NCBI RefSeq assembly: GCF_900099735.1 | Contig: NZ_FNDT01000015.1 | Span: 1 to 64,000, forward strand | Direction: 5' to 3' | Source: Arthrobacter subterraneus | Lineage (GTDB): Bacteria > Actinomycetota > Actinomycetes > Actinomycetales > Micrococcaceae | DNA: 64,000 bases | In this document: positions 54,979-63,023 of the stretch, piece by piece | Layout: every line of letters begins with the position of its first letter | Position numbering within the stretch: position 1 is the first letter of the stretch | The notes under the pieces: generated by a model | Told to the model about the DNA's origin: nothing | The model's input: the letters and a program-made list of their open reading frames with translations, nothing else | Database searches by the model: none | Position numbers and translations under genes: made by a program

Positions 54979-55121
54979 CGGATGTCGAGGTGGAAATACT
55001 GAACAGCCGGATCCATCGGGAGCTGGAGGCAGAGTACGCGGAGGGCCTCCCCGAACCCGAAACGGAAGCGCGACTTGAGGAGATCAACCTCGAGCTGAAC
55101 CGACGCGAGCAGGAAGGCTAA
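54918..55121 (+). CDS. Small acidic helical protein, unknown function
   Basis: 67 residues, strongly acidic. The sequence (LTDVEVEILNSRIHRELEAE, then ETEARLEEINLELNRREQ) suggests one or two amphipathic helices, possibly a coiled coil. GAAAG lies six bases before the ATG, and TACACT about 35 bases upstream could be its -10 box. No family is recognised. Confidence 0.6.
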   Translation: METNHKISPEDPFPEDLTVLTDVEVEILNSRIHRELEAEYAEGLPEPETEARLEEINLELNRREQEG

Positions 55122-55185
55122 GCCGCCCGGTTCCATTCCAGGACGCCCGCGCAGAGCGGGTGCAACGCTACGAGACGATGGGCAT

Positions 55186-55845
55186 ATGGCTTCCGCTGAA
55201 CGCTTCACGCTGCAGGTTGATGATGCCGAATTCTCCTGCGCTGGCAGTGGGCCGGACAACCCTGTCGCTACGCTCGTCATCGCGCACGGAGCCGGCGCCG
55301 GGATGGACCACCCGTTCCTGGTGGGCTTCAGCGAGGCACTCAATGACTCCGGCTTCGCCACGCTCCGGTACAACTTCCCCTACATGGAGCAGGGCCGGCG
55401 CTTCCCGGATCGGCCGCCCAAAGCGATTGCGGCCTGGCGTGAAGTGATGCGGCATGCTGGAGAGCTGTCGGGCGGTGAGCCGGTCTGGGCCTGCGGGAAG
55501 TCCTTCGGCGGCCGGATGGCGTCCATGGCAGTGCCTGAGGGAATGAGTGCGGCCGGCCTGATCTTCCTCGGGTACCCGCTGCACCCGCCGGGAAAGCCGG
55601 AGAAGATCCGCGACGAACATCTCGGCGCCGTCGAAATCCCGATGCTGTTCCTGCAGGGAAGCAATGATCCCTTCGCCCAGCACGCACTCCTGGAGGCGGT
55701 GGTGGCGAAACTGGGACAGCGGGCAACCCTCACCTATGTGCCCAACGCCGACCACTCCTTTGCGGTCAAGGGCGCCCGGCGAAGTCCCCAGGAAATCGGT
55801 GCCTCGCTTGCACCGGCGGTGGCGTCGTATATTGCGCCCGGCTGA
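55186..55845 (+). CDS. Alpha/beta hydrolase of the KANL3/Tex30 (dienelactone-like) family
   Basis: 219 residues. The oxyanion region is VIAHGAGAGMDHPFL, the nucleophile Ser lies in CGKSFGGRMAS, the acid in GSNDPFAQ and the His in NADHSF. These are the standard triad elements for this short cytosolic hydrolase family. The substrate is unknown. It is a single gene, with the next hydrolase 33 bp downstream in its own leaderless-type context. Confidence 0.9.
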   Translation: MASAERFTLQVDDAEFSCAGSGPDNPVATLVIAHGAGAGMDHPFLVGFSEALNDSGFATLRYNFPYMEQGRRFPDRPPKAIAAWREVMRHAGELSGGEPVWACGKSFGGRMASMAVPEGMSAAGLIFLGYPLHPPGKPEKIRDEHLGAVEIPMLFLQGSNDPFAQHALLEAVVAKLGQRATLTYVPNADHSFAVKGARRSPQEIGASLAPAVASYIAPG

Positions 55846-55866
55846 GGGCGCGGACAGTGGCTCGGT

Positions 55867-55872
55867 TAGTTT
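55867..55872 (+). promoter_or_regulatory. -10 box TAGTTT of a probably leaderless transcript
   Basis: TAGTTT, six bases, then the ATG at 55879 with no ribosome site. Confidence 0.55.
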
Positions 55873-55878
55873 GAAACC

Positions 55879-56625
55879 ATGACAAGCCACGCTGCCCTGG
55901 ACCTGACCCTGATTCCCGCCCAAAACAGCCCGCAGACACCCCGGCCCGCCGTTCTGGTTCTCCCCGGCGGCGGTTATGGCAAGACCTCCGATCATGAAGC
56001 CGAGCCGGTGGGTGAATGGCTTGCCGGCCTCGGCATCCACGCATTCGTGCTGCGGTACCGGGTTGCCCCGCACCGGCATCCGGCACCGCTGTCCGACGCC
56101 AAAGCGGCAATGCTGTGGATCCGCAACGGTGACCACGGCATGGCCGTCGACACCTCCCGTGTGGGAGTGCTCGGGTTTTCGGCGGGAGGTCACCTCGCCG
56201 CGACGCTGTCGACCGCCGTCCCCTGCGACGACCCGGCGCTGGACATTGCCGACGCCGTTCCGGACCTTTCAATCCTCTGCTACCCGGTGGTGTCCTTCAC
56301 CAGTGCCGCGCATCAGGGAAGTATTGACAATCTGTTGGGCACTTCCCCGTCGTCGGACCTGCTGCAGCGGATGTCTGCGGAGTTGAATACCACCAGCGCA
56401 GCGCCGCCGGCCTTCCTGTGGCACACGGCGGACGACGGCGCCGTCCCGGTCGAGAACACGTTCGCCTATGCCCGCGCCCTGATCGAGCACGGGGTGCCGG
56501 CGGAGGTGCACGTCTTCCCGCACGGGCGCCATGGCCTGGGTCTGGCCTGGGAGGAGAGCGGGCCGGATGAGTGGACCTCGCTCTGCAGCCGCTGGCTCGA
56601 CCGGCAGGGCTGGACGGGCACCTGA
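55879..56625 (+). CDS. Alpha/beta hydrolase, acetylesterase-like
   Basis: 248 residues of the BD-FAE/acetylesterase-type hydrolases. LVLPGGGYGKTSDHEAEP forms the oxyanion region, Ser is in GVLGFSAGGHLAATL, and His is in FPHGRHGLGLA. The family often deacetylates sugars, which could complement the CE7 enzyme in this window, although the gene is not in a sugar operon. No signal peptide is present. Its mRNA appears leaderless. Confidence 0.9.
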   Translation: MTSHAALDLTLIPAQNSPQTPRPAVLVLPGGGYGKTSDHEAEPVGEWLAGLGIHAFVLRYRVAPHRHPAPLSDAKAAMLWIRNGDHGMAVDTSRVGVLGFSAGGHLAATLSTAVPCDDPALDIADAVPDLSILCYPVVSFTSAAHQGSIDNLLGTSPSSDLLQRMSAELNTTSAAPPAFLWHTADDGAVPVENTFAYARALIEHGVPAEVHVFPHGRHGLGLAWEESGPDEWTSLCSRWLDRQGWTGT

Positions 56626-56646
56626 CTCCTCGGAGCCGGTGCGGTA

Positions 56647-56658
56647 TGTGACGTCACA
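56647..56658. promoter_or_regulatory. Perfect palindrome TGTGACGTCACA upstream of the DUF1508 gene
   Basis: 12-bp perfect dyad, followed at 56670-56692 by a TATGGT/ACCATA inverted repeat. Both lie in the 117-bp gap before the TTG-start gene. The factor is unknown; the spacing is too short for a classical CRP site. Confidence 0.4.
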
Positions 56659-56742
56659 AACCTTCCCAATATGGTGATTTGATGAAACCATAAATTGCTC
56701 AGGCGCAACGGGGCGTCTGGGCACCTCGGGGGAGGGACTCAT

Positions 56743-56970
56743 TTGACCGGAAACTTCGAAATTTTCAGAGACACTGACCTGCTGTACCGCTTTCATCTCA
56801 TGGATGAGCATGGCGGTGTCCTCGTGACCTCTGCGGGATACCACCACAAAAGGGAGGCAGTCACCGCTATTACAGCGGTGCGTGAGAATGCCGCAATGGG
56901 CCACATCCGCGACCGCTCCGAGGCCTCGCCAAGGATGCCTCGGCTCGTGCGGGCGCCGGCTAGGACGTAG
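56743..56970 (+). CDS. YegP-like DUF1508 protein
   Basis: 75 residues with a single DUF1508 unit (FEIFRDTDLLYRFHLMDEHG, then SAGYHHKREAVTAITAVREN). The start is TTG, six bases after GGAGGG; an ATG further upstream lacks a ribosome site. The function of these small proteins is not established. The 3' end overlaps the convergent ArsR gene by 11 bp. Confidence 0.8.
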   Translation: MTGNFEIFRDTDLLYRFHLMDEHGGVLVTSAGYHHKREAVTAITAVRENAAMGHIRDRSEASPRMPRLVRAPART

Positions 56971-57346
56971 ACGTGGATCCCGTTTTCTGAGAGTCCGCCG
57001 CAGCCCACTCCGCAGTGAGTAACTGCTGTTGGGTGGCCTCCAGGACTTCACCCAGCAACATCTTGGCCGTCGCCAGCAGTTCAGCAACCCGCGGGTAGGC
57101 CAGACGGTAAAAGACCTGGCTGCCGCGTCGCTCGGACACGACGAGGTGGTGTGTACGCAGCACCGAAAGATGCTGGGAAAGCCGTGAAGCTTCAACCCCC
57201 ATATCCGAGATAAGGTCCGTCACGGAGACGTCAGGCGTCGCGGAAAGAATCTCAAGAACCCGCACCCTCACCGGATGCGCCATCCCTTTGAAGAGATTGG
57301 CCTTCACTTCATAGAGGGGCCTGTGCGCTCCCGGAAAAGTTTCCAA
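56960..57346 (-). CDS. ArsR/SmtB family winged-helix regulator
   Basis: About 128 residues. The winged helix-turn-helix is clear: LYEVKANLFKGMAHPVRVRV, VTDLISDMGVEASRLSQHLS, VVSERRGSQVFYRL. No cysteine-based metal motif is visible in the alpha3 region, so it may sense something other than thiophilic metals. The start is uncertain: TTG at 57346 after AAGGACG fits the family length, while GTG at 57442 would add 32 unconserved residues. No obvious target operon lies next to it. Confidence 0.85.
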   Translation of the reverse strand: METFPGAHRPLYEVKANLFKGMAHPVRVRVLEILSATPDVSVTDLISDMGVEASRLSQHLSVLRTHHLVVSERRGSQVFYRLAYPRVAELLATAKMLLGEVLEATQQQLLTAEWAAADSQKTGSTSTS

Positions 57347-57506
57347 GGGATCATCGTCCTTCGCGTACGTGGACCGGGCAATGCAACACCTGAAAGGCCG
57401 GGCCGGAAAAGCCCTGAGGCGGTCGCCGGGGCAGTTAAGCACTTCATCATACCGTCAAGAGTTACCGATCGGTAGGGGTGCGCTCGTGCAGTATCACGTC
57501 ATCAAT

Positions 57507-57534
57507 GTGCCCGCCCGGAGAACCGGGCGGGCAC
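57507..57534 (-). terminator. Hairpin terminator downstream of the small acidic gene
   Basis: Perfect 12-bp GC-rich stem (GTGCCCGCCCGG/CCGGGCGGGCAC) with an AGAA or TTCT tetraloop, 24 bp after the stop of the gene at 57558. No strong U-run. Confidence 0.6.
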
Positions 57535-57557
57535 AGAGTTGGAAACGCCCAGCGGAG

Positions 57558-57770
57558 CTAGACCGGCTCCTCATCCACTGGGCCACGGGGGTAGTCATCA
57601 TCCCCCTGGACAGAGCGGGCCTGCTCGGCGACGTCGGCTTCATTCGCTTCACGGGCGGATGTCCCGAGAGGCGCGTCCTCGTCCTCGACGGGTTCCTCGC
57701 TCACAACTTCCTGCTGTTCAAGGCGGTCCGCATCATTCGCGGTGAACGGCTCATTTGCTTCGGTGCGCAT
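57558..57770 (-). CDS. Small acidic protein, unknown function
   Basis: 70 residues, very rich in Glu/Asp and without hydrophobic segments (SEEPVEDEDAPLGTSAREAN), probably disordered. A strong GGAGG ribosome site precedes the ATG by eight bases and a hairpin follows the stop, which together support a real gene. It lies 43 bp downstream of the CBS-domain gene on the same strand. Confidence 0.6.
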   Translation of the reverse strand: MRTEANEPFTANDADRLEQQEVVSEEPVEDEDAPLGTSAREANEADVAEQARSVQGDDDYPRGPVDEEPV

Positions 57771-57813
57771 ACTTCTATCCTCCTCGTCATCCGGCTCCAG
57801 GAGAAGGGCGGGC

Positions 57814-58227
57814 TCAGTAGGAAATCAACTCCACCAGCTCGCCCACCCTCTCTTCGGGATAGTTGCGCGCAATGTCAGCCTGGCTCAGCATGCCCACCAG
57901 ATCGTGACCATCAATCACCGGCAGCCGGCGGACCTGGTGGGAGGTCATGGTCTTGATGGCCTCTTCGATGCTGTCATCTGCGCCGATGGTTACAGGTTTG
58001 CCCTCCGCCAGCTCGCCGGCCTTGATCTCGCGGGGGTCGGACCCGGCGGCAAGGCACTTGACCACAATGTCCCGGTCCGTGACCATGCCCTTCAGCCGAT
58101 TATCCTCTCCACAGATGGGAAGCGACCCGACGTCCAGGTCCTTCATCTTCCGCGCCGCCTCCTCCAGGGTGTCGTTCTCGCCGATGCATTCAGCACCGCC
58201 GGTCATAATGTCGCGTGCGGTTGTCAT
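57814..58227 (-). CDS. Two-CBS-domain protein
   Basis: 137 residues made of a CBS pair: ARDIMTGGAECIGENDTLEE with GMVTDRDIVVKCLA, then KPVTIGADDSIEEAIKTM with VGMLSQADIARNYPE. Such stand-alone Bateman modules bind adenine nucleotides and are often stress-associated in actinobacteria. No enzymatic domain is attached. It is followed by a small acidic gene. Confidence 0.93.
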   Translation of the reverse strand: MTTARDIMTGGAECIGENDTLEEAARKMKDLDVGSLPICGEDNRLKGMVTDRDIVVKCLAAGSDPREIKAGELAEGKPVTIGADDSIEEAIKTMTSHQVRRLPVIDGHDLVGMLSQADIARNYPEERVGELVELISY

Positions 58228-58281
58228 GATCAGTCCCCTTTCCTGCGTTCTGTACTTGCGGATGAAACAGGCCCTGCACGA

Positions 58282-60651
58282 TCAAACGGACCTGAAACTA
58301 CGATCATAAGCAAGCTGTCTATCGTTGTGAAGAGGGTCGGGGCACCCGGAATGCCGGCCCGGGAAGAGTTGCACTGTCGGGACGCTCAGCGCCGAGGCGG
58401 CGGTGATTTCGGCCGTCGGAGCGGGAAGGTCACCCCGGATCCTGTCAGCGGCCTCCGGGAGCCAGACGGGAGAGCCCGGGGTCAGCGGATATACGAGCAC
58501 AGCCACCTCCCGAAAGGTCGTATCCTCGCTCGGCGTGATGTCGATCTCCCACACCGCTCCGTTCCAGTAGACGTCCTCCGCCCGCCCCTCGAACAACGAC
58601 GACGCCACATCACCCACGAGCTCCAGGCGTAGCAGTGAGCGCTCGTCTGCCGGAGCATGTCCGGTCACGGTGATGCGGAAGCGGGTGGAGTGGCGGGTGA
58701 GCTGCCCGGGCGTCGGCGCGGACGCCCGGCCCGGAACCCTCACCGTCGCGGGCGGAGGCTGCGTTGCCGCCCGCACGCACTCCACCCTCACCTCGACAGG
58801 CCGGTTGGGCCGCGTGACGGGGTGCCGGGAGAACCCGTCGCGGCCGGCCGTGCCGAGCGGCGGAAACACCGCAACGTCCGCCGCCGCCGAGGCCATCACG
58901 TCAAGCCCGCTTCCGCTCTCCAGGACGGGCGCCGCGGACAGAACGAGGCACCGTTTCCCCTCAAGGCTGGGAGTCCAGGCCTGCAGCGCCTGCGCGGCGG
59001 ACAGGGTGAGTACGCGCAACCGGGCGCCATCCTCACCGGTCAGGGTGAGGATGCCGGGTTGGAGGTCCTCAAGAACCAGCTCTTCACCCATCTGTGTTGC
59101 AGGGTGACCCTCGGCGGAGTAGCCGGCCGGCACGGCAAGGTGCGCGTCGACGCCGTCGTTGGCGGTCAGCACCAGCACGGGAGGCCCCTCCTCCGGCTCG
59201 ATAACCGTCAGGACGTTGAGCGTTGCCCAGCGCACGACGACGCCTCCCACCTCGAGCTGGACGGGCCAGGACATGAACTCGCCGGCGGGGACGGTCACCG
59301 GCCGGTGCGGGAAGCGGAGCTTTTCCTCACCGAGGGTGATGTCGAAGTGCACACCGGCGCGTTCAGGCAGCGGGCGGTACGGCCGGTGATTGTTGATGAA
59401 GACGAAGCCGCTCCGTCCGTTGCTGCGCAGCGCCCAGCGGAGGCCGCCGTCGTCGTCGTGATCAGGAAGCGTGGTGTTCATGTCCGCAAGGCCGGAACCG
59501 AAAGCCTCCAGGAAGGAGTGCTGGTTCCGCAGCCGGTGCAAGCTCTCGCGGACTTGGAGATGTGCTCCGATGGGCGCCGCGAAGTCGTAATTGAACTCCG
59601 GCAGGTCATTGGGATAGCCGGTCGCGTGGGACTCCTGCAGCCCGGGCCGGGGATTACTTCCGCCGACATACATGTAGTAGCCCTGCCAGACGGACCCGCT
59701 GCCCAGCTTGCAGTGCGCGACGGCGGCGATATCCCGGGCGGTCAGTGCGGGCCGGCGGTGGTAGGCGGTGGCCATCCCGCCGCCCAGTTCGCAGGTGGCG
59801 GCAGGAAAGTCCGGATGCTTCGCGCCGATGGTTCCCGTCCAACTGTCGCCCGCAAGGTCCCTGCCGATTCCCGGGTCATCCCACTGCCGGGAGAAGGTGA
59901 AGTGCGCCTGGAAGCTCTCATCCCAGCCCTGGTCGGTGTCCACCCAGAAACCATCCGCGTAGCCGCCGTAGAGCGGGAAGACCTCGCCGACCGGGATGTC
60001 CGCGCTCCCCCAGGCGGTCGCGGTCCACAGCGGTGCCGTCAACCCGGCCTCCCGCGCGAGGGACTTGAGGGTGAGGATGTGGCCGGGCTGGTCGTAGAGT
60101 TCGTTCTCCAGCTGGATGCCGATCACCGGGCCGGAGTTCCCGCAGAGTCCGGCCAGCTGTCGCCCGATGGCGCCGAACCAGGCCCGGACGGCGTCGAGGT
60201 AGCGGGGATGGTCGGTGCGCTCCGGGTAGTCGGCGTCCACAATCCAGTCGGGGTGGCCGCCGTTGCGGACTTCGCCGTGACACCACGGGCCGAGGCGGAG
60301 CACCACGTCCAGACCGGTTTCCCTGCACAGCATGATGAACGCGGCGAGGTCGAGGTTGTCGCTGAAATCCGGTTCTTCGTTTTCGACGGGCTGGTGGTGG
60401 ATCCAGAACACGTAGGTCGCCACAACGGTGATTCCGCCGGCCTTCATCAGCCGGAGCGCGTCCGCCCAGCGGTCGCGCGGCTGTCGGCTGTAGTGCATTT
60501 CTCCCGTGACGGGGATCCACGGTTCGCCGTTTCGCCGGATGCTGCGGCTGGTGAGGCTCAGTCCCGGCCGGATGTCGACGTCGTTGGCCATGCCTGGGAA
60601 GGTTTCAGGGGTATCCCAGTCGCGGTGGGTAACCCGGCATGGAGACGGCAT
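58282..60651 (-). CDS. Beta-galactosidase, GH35
   Basis: About 789 residues. The N-terminal barrel shows GH35 features: GEMHYSRQPRDRWADALRLM, acid/base Glu184 in IQLENELYDQPG and nucleophile Glu288 in TCELGGGMATAYHRR. Several beta-sandwich domains follow. No signal peptide, so it is cytosolic. The start is taken as ATG at 60651 (MPSPCRVTHRDWDT); ATG at 60591 is an alternative. It lies 44 bp downstream of the GntR regulator on the same strand. Like the GH42 enzyme it would release galactose from pectic or plant galactosides. Confidence 0.9.
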   Translation of the reverse strand: MPSPCRVTHRDWDTPETFPGMANDVDIRPGLSLTSRSIRRNGEPWIPVTGEMHYSRQPRDRWADALRLMKAGGITVVATYVFWIHHQPVENEEPDFSDNLDLAAFIMLCRETGLDVVLRLGPWCHGEVRNGGHPDWIVDADYPERTDHPRYLDAVRAWFGAIGRQLAGLCGNSGPVIGIQLENELYDQPGHILTLKSLAREAGLTAPLWTATAWGSADIPVGEVFPLYGGYADGFWVDTDQGWDESFQAHFTFSRQWDDPGIGRDLAGDSWTGTIGAKHPDFPAATCELGGGMATAYHRRPALTARDIAAVAHCKLGSGSVWQGYYMYVGGSNPRPGLQESHATGYPNDLPEFNYDFAAPIGAHLQVRESLHRLRNQHSFLEAFGSGLADMNTTLPDHDDDGGLRWALRSNGRSGFVFINNHRPYRPLPERAGVHFDITLGEEKLRFPHRPVTVPAGEFMSWPVQLEVGGVVVRWATLNVLTVIEPEEGPPVLVLTANDGVDAHLAVPAGYSAEGHPATQMGEELVLEDLQPGILTLTGEDGARLRVLTLSAAQALQAWTPSLEGKRCLVLSAAPVLESGSGLDVMASAAADVAVFPPLGTAGRDGFSRHPVTRPNRPVEVRVECVRAATQPPPATVRVPGRASAPTPGQLTRHSTRFRITVTGHAPADERSLLRLELVGDVASSLFEGRAEDVYWNGAVWEIDITPSEDTTFREVAVLVYPLTPGSPVWLPEAADRIRGDLPAPTAEITAASALSVPTVQLFPGRHSGCPDPLHNDRQLAYDRSFRSV

Positions 60652-60695
60652 AACCTCGACGGTAAGCGCATTCCCGAGCCGAAGCAAGAACCCGG

Positions 60696-61397
60696 CTAAC
60701 TCTCCAGGACGTGCGTCTTCAGATCATTGAGCGTCTGCTCCATGTGCCGGTCCATCGCGAGCCGTGCCCGTTCGGCGTCATGCGAGCGCATTGCGTCCAT
60801 GATGTTGGCGTGCTCGGCGAGCGCGTTGATCTGGATCTGGACCACCTTCGAGGTCTGCGCCCTGCGGGAGGCGAGGATCCTGGTGAGCGGTTCAAACAGC
60901 ACCGCGACAAAGACGTTGCCGGATGCGTGCAGGATCAGGTCATGGAAGGCGAGGTCGGCAGCGACGAAGCGGTCGACGTCGTTGGCTTCGTGGGCTGCGC
61001 GCATCAGTGCCAGCTGCTCGTCCATCTCCGCGAGTTCCCCGTCAGTGATGCGGCCCGCTGCGATTTCCGCGGCACCGGTTTCAAGCATGCGGCGCAGTTC
61101 GATCAACTGGACGGCAACCGCGGCGTCATCCTGGCCTTCCGAGGCGAAGCGCAGCACCGCCTCGAGGGATGACCACTGGTTCAACGGATTCACGAACGTG
61201 CCCCGGCCGCGCTCTACCCGGAGGATCCGGCGGGCCACGAGGGTTTTCATCGCTTCCCGGACGGTCATGCGGCTGACTTCGTGGCGGGCGCTGAGTTCAA
61301 GTTCCCCTGGGACGCCGGATCCCGGCGGGAATTCACCGGCAACAATGCGGTCGAGCAGCTCATCGGCAACAACATCGACCAGCGATTTGCGTGCCAT
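60696..61397 (-). CDS. GntR family regulator, FadR/FCD subfamily
   Basis: 233 residues. The N-terminal winged helix (VVADELLDRIVAGEFPPGSG, SRMTVREAMKTLVAR) is followed by an all-helical FCD ligand domain with metal-type histidines (DLAFHDLILHASGN, ALAEHANIMDAM). It is divergent from the acid-sugar kinase gene and upstream of GH35. A palindromic site GATGTCTGACATC in the divergent region is its likely operator, so it may control both directions. Confidence 0.94.
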   Translation of the reverse strand: MARKSLVDVVADELLDRIVAGEFPPGSGVPGELELSARHEVSRMTVREAMKTLVARRILRVERGRGTFVNPLNQWSSLEAVLRFASEGQDDAAVAVQLIELRRMLETGAAEIAAGRITDGELAEMDEQLALMRAAHEANDVDRFVAADLAFHDLILHASGNVFVAVLFEPLTRILASRRAQTSKVVQIQINALAEHANIMDAMRSHDAERARLAMDRHMEQTLNDLKTHVLES

Positions 61398-61460
61398 GCT
61401 CCCCCTCTTCCGGTGTCCGGTTCAGTCTACTTGCGCACCCTCATGGGCTGTGTCACACTA

Positions 61461-61485
61461 TTGCATATGCAAGATGTCTGACATC
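61461..61485. promoter_or_regulatory. Paired palindromes in the GntR / kinase divergent region
   Basis: TTGCATATGCAA (perfect, 61461-61472) is followed directly by GATGTCTGACATC (13-bp dyad, 61473-61485). The second has the form of a FadR/FCD-type operator. Both lie 46-88 bp from the two start codons. Confidence 0.6.
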
Positions 61486-61530
61486 ATACATTCCTCTCAC
61501 GAACCAGCCTTACACACAACGGAGTGCGCA

Positions 61531-62988
61531 GTGCCTACCGAGACAAACCTCCTCGCCGGCTACCCGGCGGAACTTGCCGTCCCCGCCGAAGCGGTGGCCC
61601 GGACCGTTGAGGGCCGCATCTTTGTGGTGCTCGACGACGACCCCACCGGAACACAGTCCGTCGCGGACCTGCCGGTCCTCACCCGCTGGGAAACCGAAGA
61701 CTTCACCTGGGCGTACGGCGAAGGCAAGCCCGCCGTGTACGTGCTCACCAACACGCGCAGCCTCGACCCGGCTGAAGCCGCCGCTCGCAACGAGGAAGTG
61801 GTCCGCAACGCGCTCGACGCCGCTGCCCGGCTGGGCTCGGACCTGCAGGTCAGCTTCGTCAGCCGCAGCGACTCCACCCTCCGCGGGCATTTCCCCCTTG
61901 AGCCGGACGTCATCGCCGCCACGGTCGCCGAGGCCTCCGGTGAGGCCACCGACGGCGTGGTCATCATTCCGGCGTTCCCCGACGCCGGCCGCGTCACCAT
62001 CGGCGGCGTCCACTACATGCGCGGCACCGCCGATGAGCTGATCCCCGTCGCGGAAACCGAATTCGCCAAGGACGCCAGCTTCGGCTTCAGCAACTCCGCG
62101 CTGCCGAAGTATGTGGAGGAGAAGTCCGGCGGACGCTTTCCCGCCGACAGCGTGATCGTGCTCGATCTGAACACCATCCGCGCCGGCAGCCAGGCCAATG
62201 ACCCAGCCGTGTCCGCCAAAGCCATCGCCGACGCGATCGACGCCGCCTCAAAATCCACCCCGATCGTCGCCGACATTGTCACCGAGAATGACCTGCGCGC
62301 GCTCTCCCTGGGGCTGGCTGAAGCCGAACGCCGCGGCAAGCGCCTGCTGTACCGCGTGGGCCCGCCCTTCATGCGCGGCCGGATCGGGCAGGACGTCCGT
62401 GAGCCGCTGACCAGCGACGAGGCGTTCCCCGGCGGCACAAACCCCAGCACCGCCGGCGGTCTCATCGTTGTCGGGTCACATGTGGGCGTCACCACCCGCC
62501 AGCTGAACGCCCTGACCAACGAGCACAGTTCGGCGCGCATCATCGAGATCGACGTCGAGCGCCTGCTCACGGACGGCGCCGAGAGCTACCTCGATGAAGT
62601 GGTCCACAATGTGACCACCGCACTCGACGGCGCGGACGTTATTGTCCACACCAGCCGTATTTTAGTGCGGACCGATGACCCGGCGGAGAGCCTGCGCATC
62701 GCGCGGACTGTCTCTGCCGCCGTCGTCGACGTCGTCAACCGGACACTGAAGGCGTTCCCGCCCCGGTTTGTCATCGCGAAGGGCGGTATCACCTCGTCCG
62801 ACGTCGCAGCGCATGGCCTGGAGATCCGCCATGCCATTGTGCGCGGACCCATGCTCCCCGGCATCGTCTCGCTGTGGGCGCCGGTTGACGGCCCCGCAAA
62901 GGGCATCCCCTACATCGTCTTCGCGGGCAACGTAGGCGACGACCGCTCGCTCGCCGACGTCACCCGCAAGCTCAGCACCACCTTCTGA
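61531..62988 (+). CDS. Four-carbon acid sugar kinase family protein (OtnK/DUF1537)
   Basis: 485 residues with the DUF1537 layout. The N-terminal domain binds substrate (VVLDDDPTGTQSVADLPVLT, SFVSRSDSTLRGHFPLE), and the C-terminal nucleotide domain carries VVGSHVGVTTRQLN and FVIAKGGITSSDVAAHGL. Family members phosphorylate 3-oxo-tetronates such as 3-oxo-erythronate or threonate. The start is GTG with CGGAG upstream. It is followed 35 bp later by a threonate-dehydrogenase-like gene, which fits the oxidise-then-phosphorylate pathway. The matching aldolase or isomerase is not in the window. Confidence 0.93.
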   Translation: MPTETNLLAGYPAELAVPAEAVARTVEGRIFVVLDDDPTGTQSVADLPVLTRWETEDFTWAYGEGKPAVYVLTNTRSLDPAEAAARNEEVVRNALDAAARLGSDLQVSFVSRSDSTLRGHFPLEPDVIAATVAEASGEATDGVVIIPAFPDAGRVTIGGVHYMRGTADELIPVAETEFAKDASFGFSNSALPKYVEEKSGGRFPADSVIVLDLNTIRAGSQANDPAVSAKAIADAIDAASKSTPIVADIVTENDLRALSLGLAEAERRGKRLLYRVGPPFMRGRIGQDVREPLTSDEAFPGGTNPSTAGGLIVVGSHVGVTTRQLNALTNEHSSARIIEIDVERLLTDGAESYLDEVVHNVTTALDGADVIVHTSRILVRTDDPAESLRIARTVSAAVVDVVNRTLKAFPPRFVIAKGGITSSDVAAHGLEIRHAIVRGPMLPGIVSLWAPVDGPAKGIPYIVFAGNVGDDRSLADVTRKLSTTF

Positions 62989-63023
62989 TCCGCCAGCTTC
63001 CACACGTTTCAACGGAGATTCCC

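Noticed and set aside
56647-56658. CRP/GlxR-type binding site (TGTGACGTCACA)
   Set aside because: The half-sites are separated by 2 bp instead of the 6 bp of TGTGA-N6-TCACA, so it is listed only as an unexplained palindrome.
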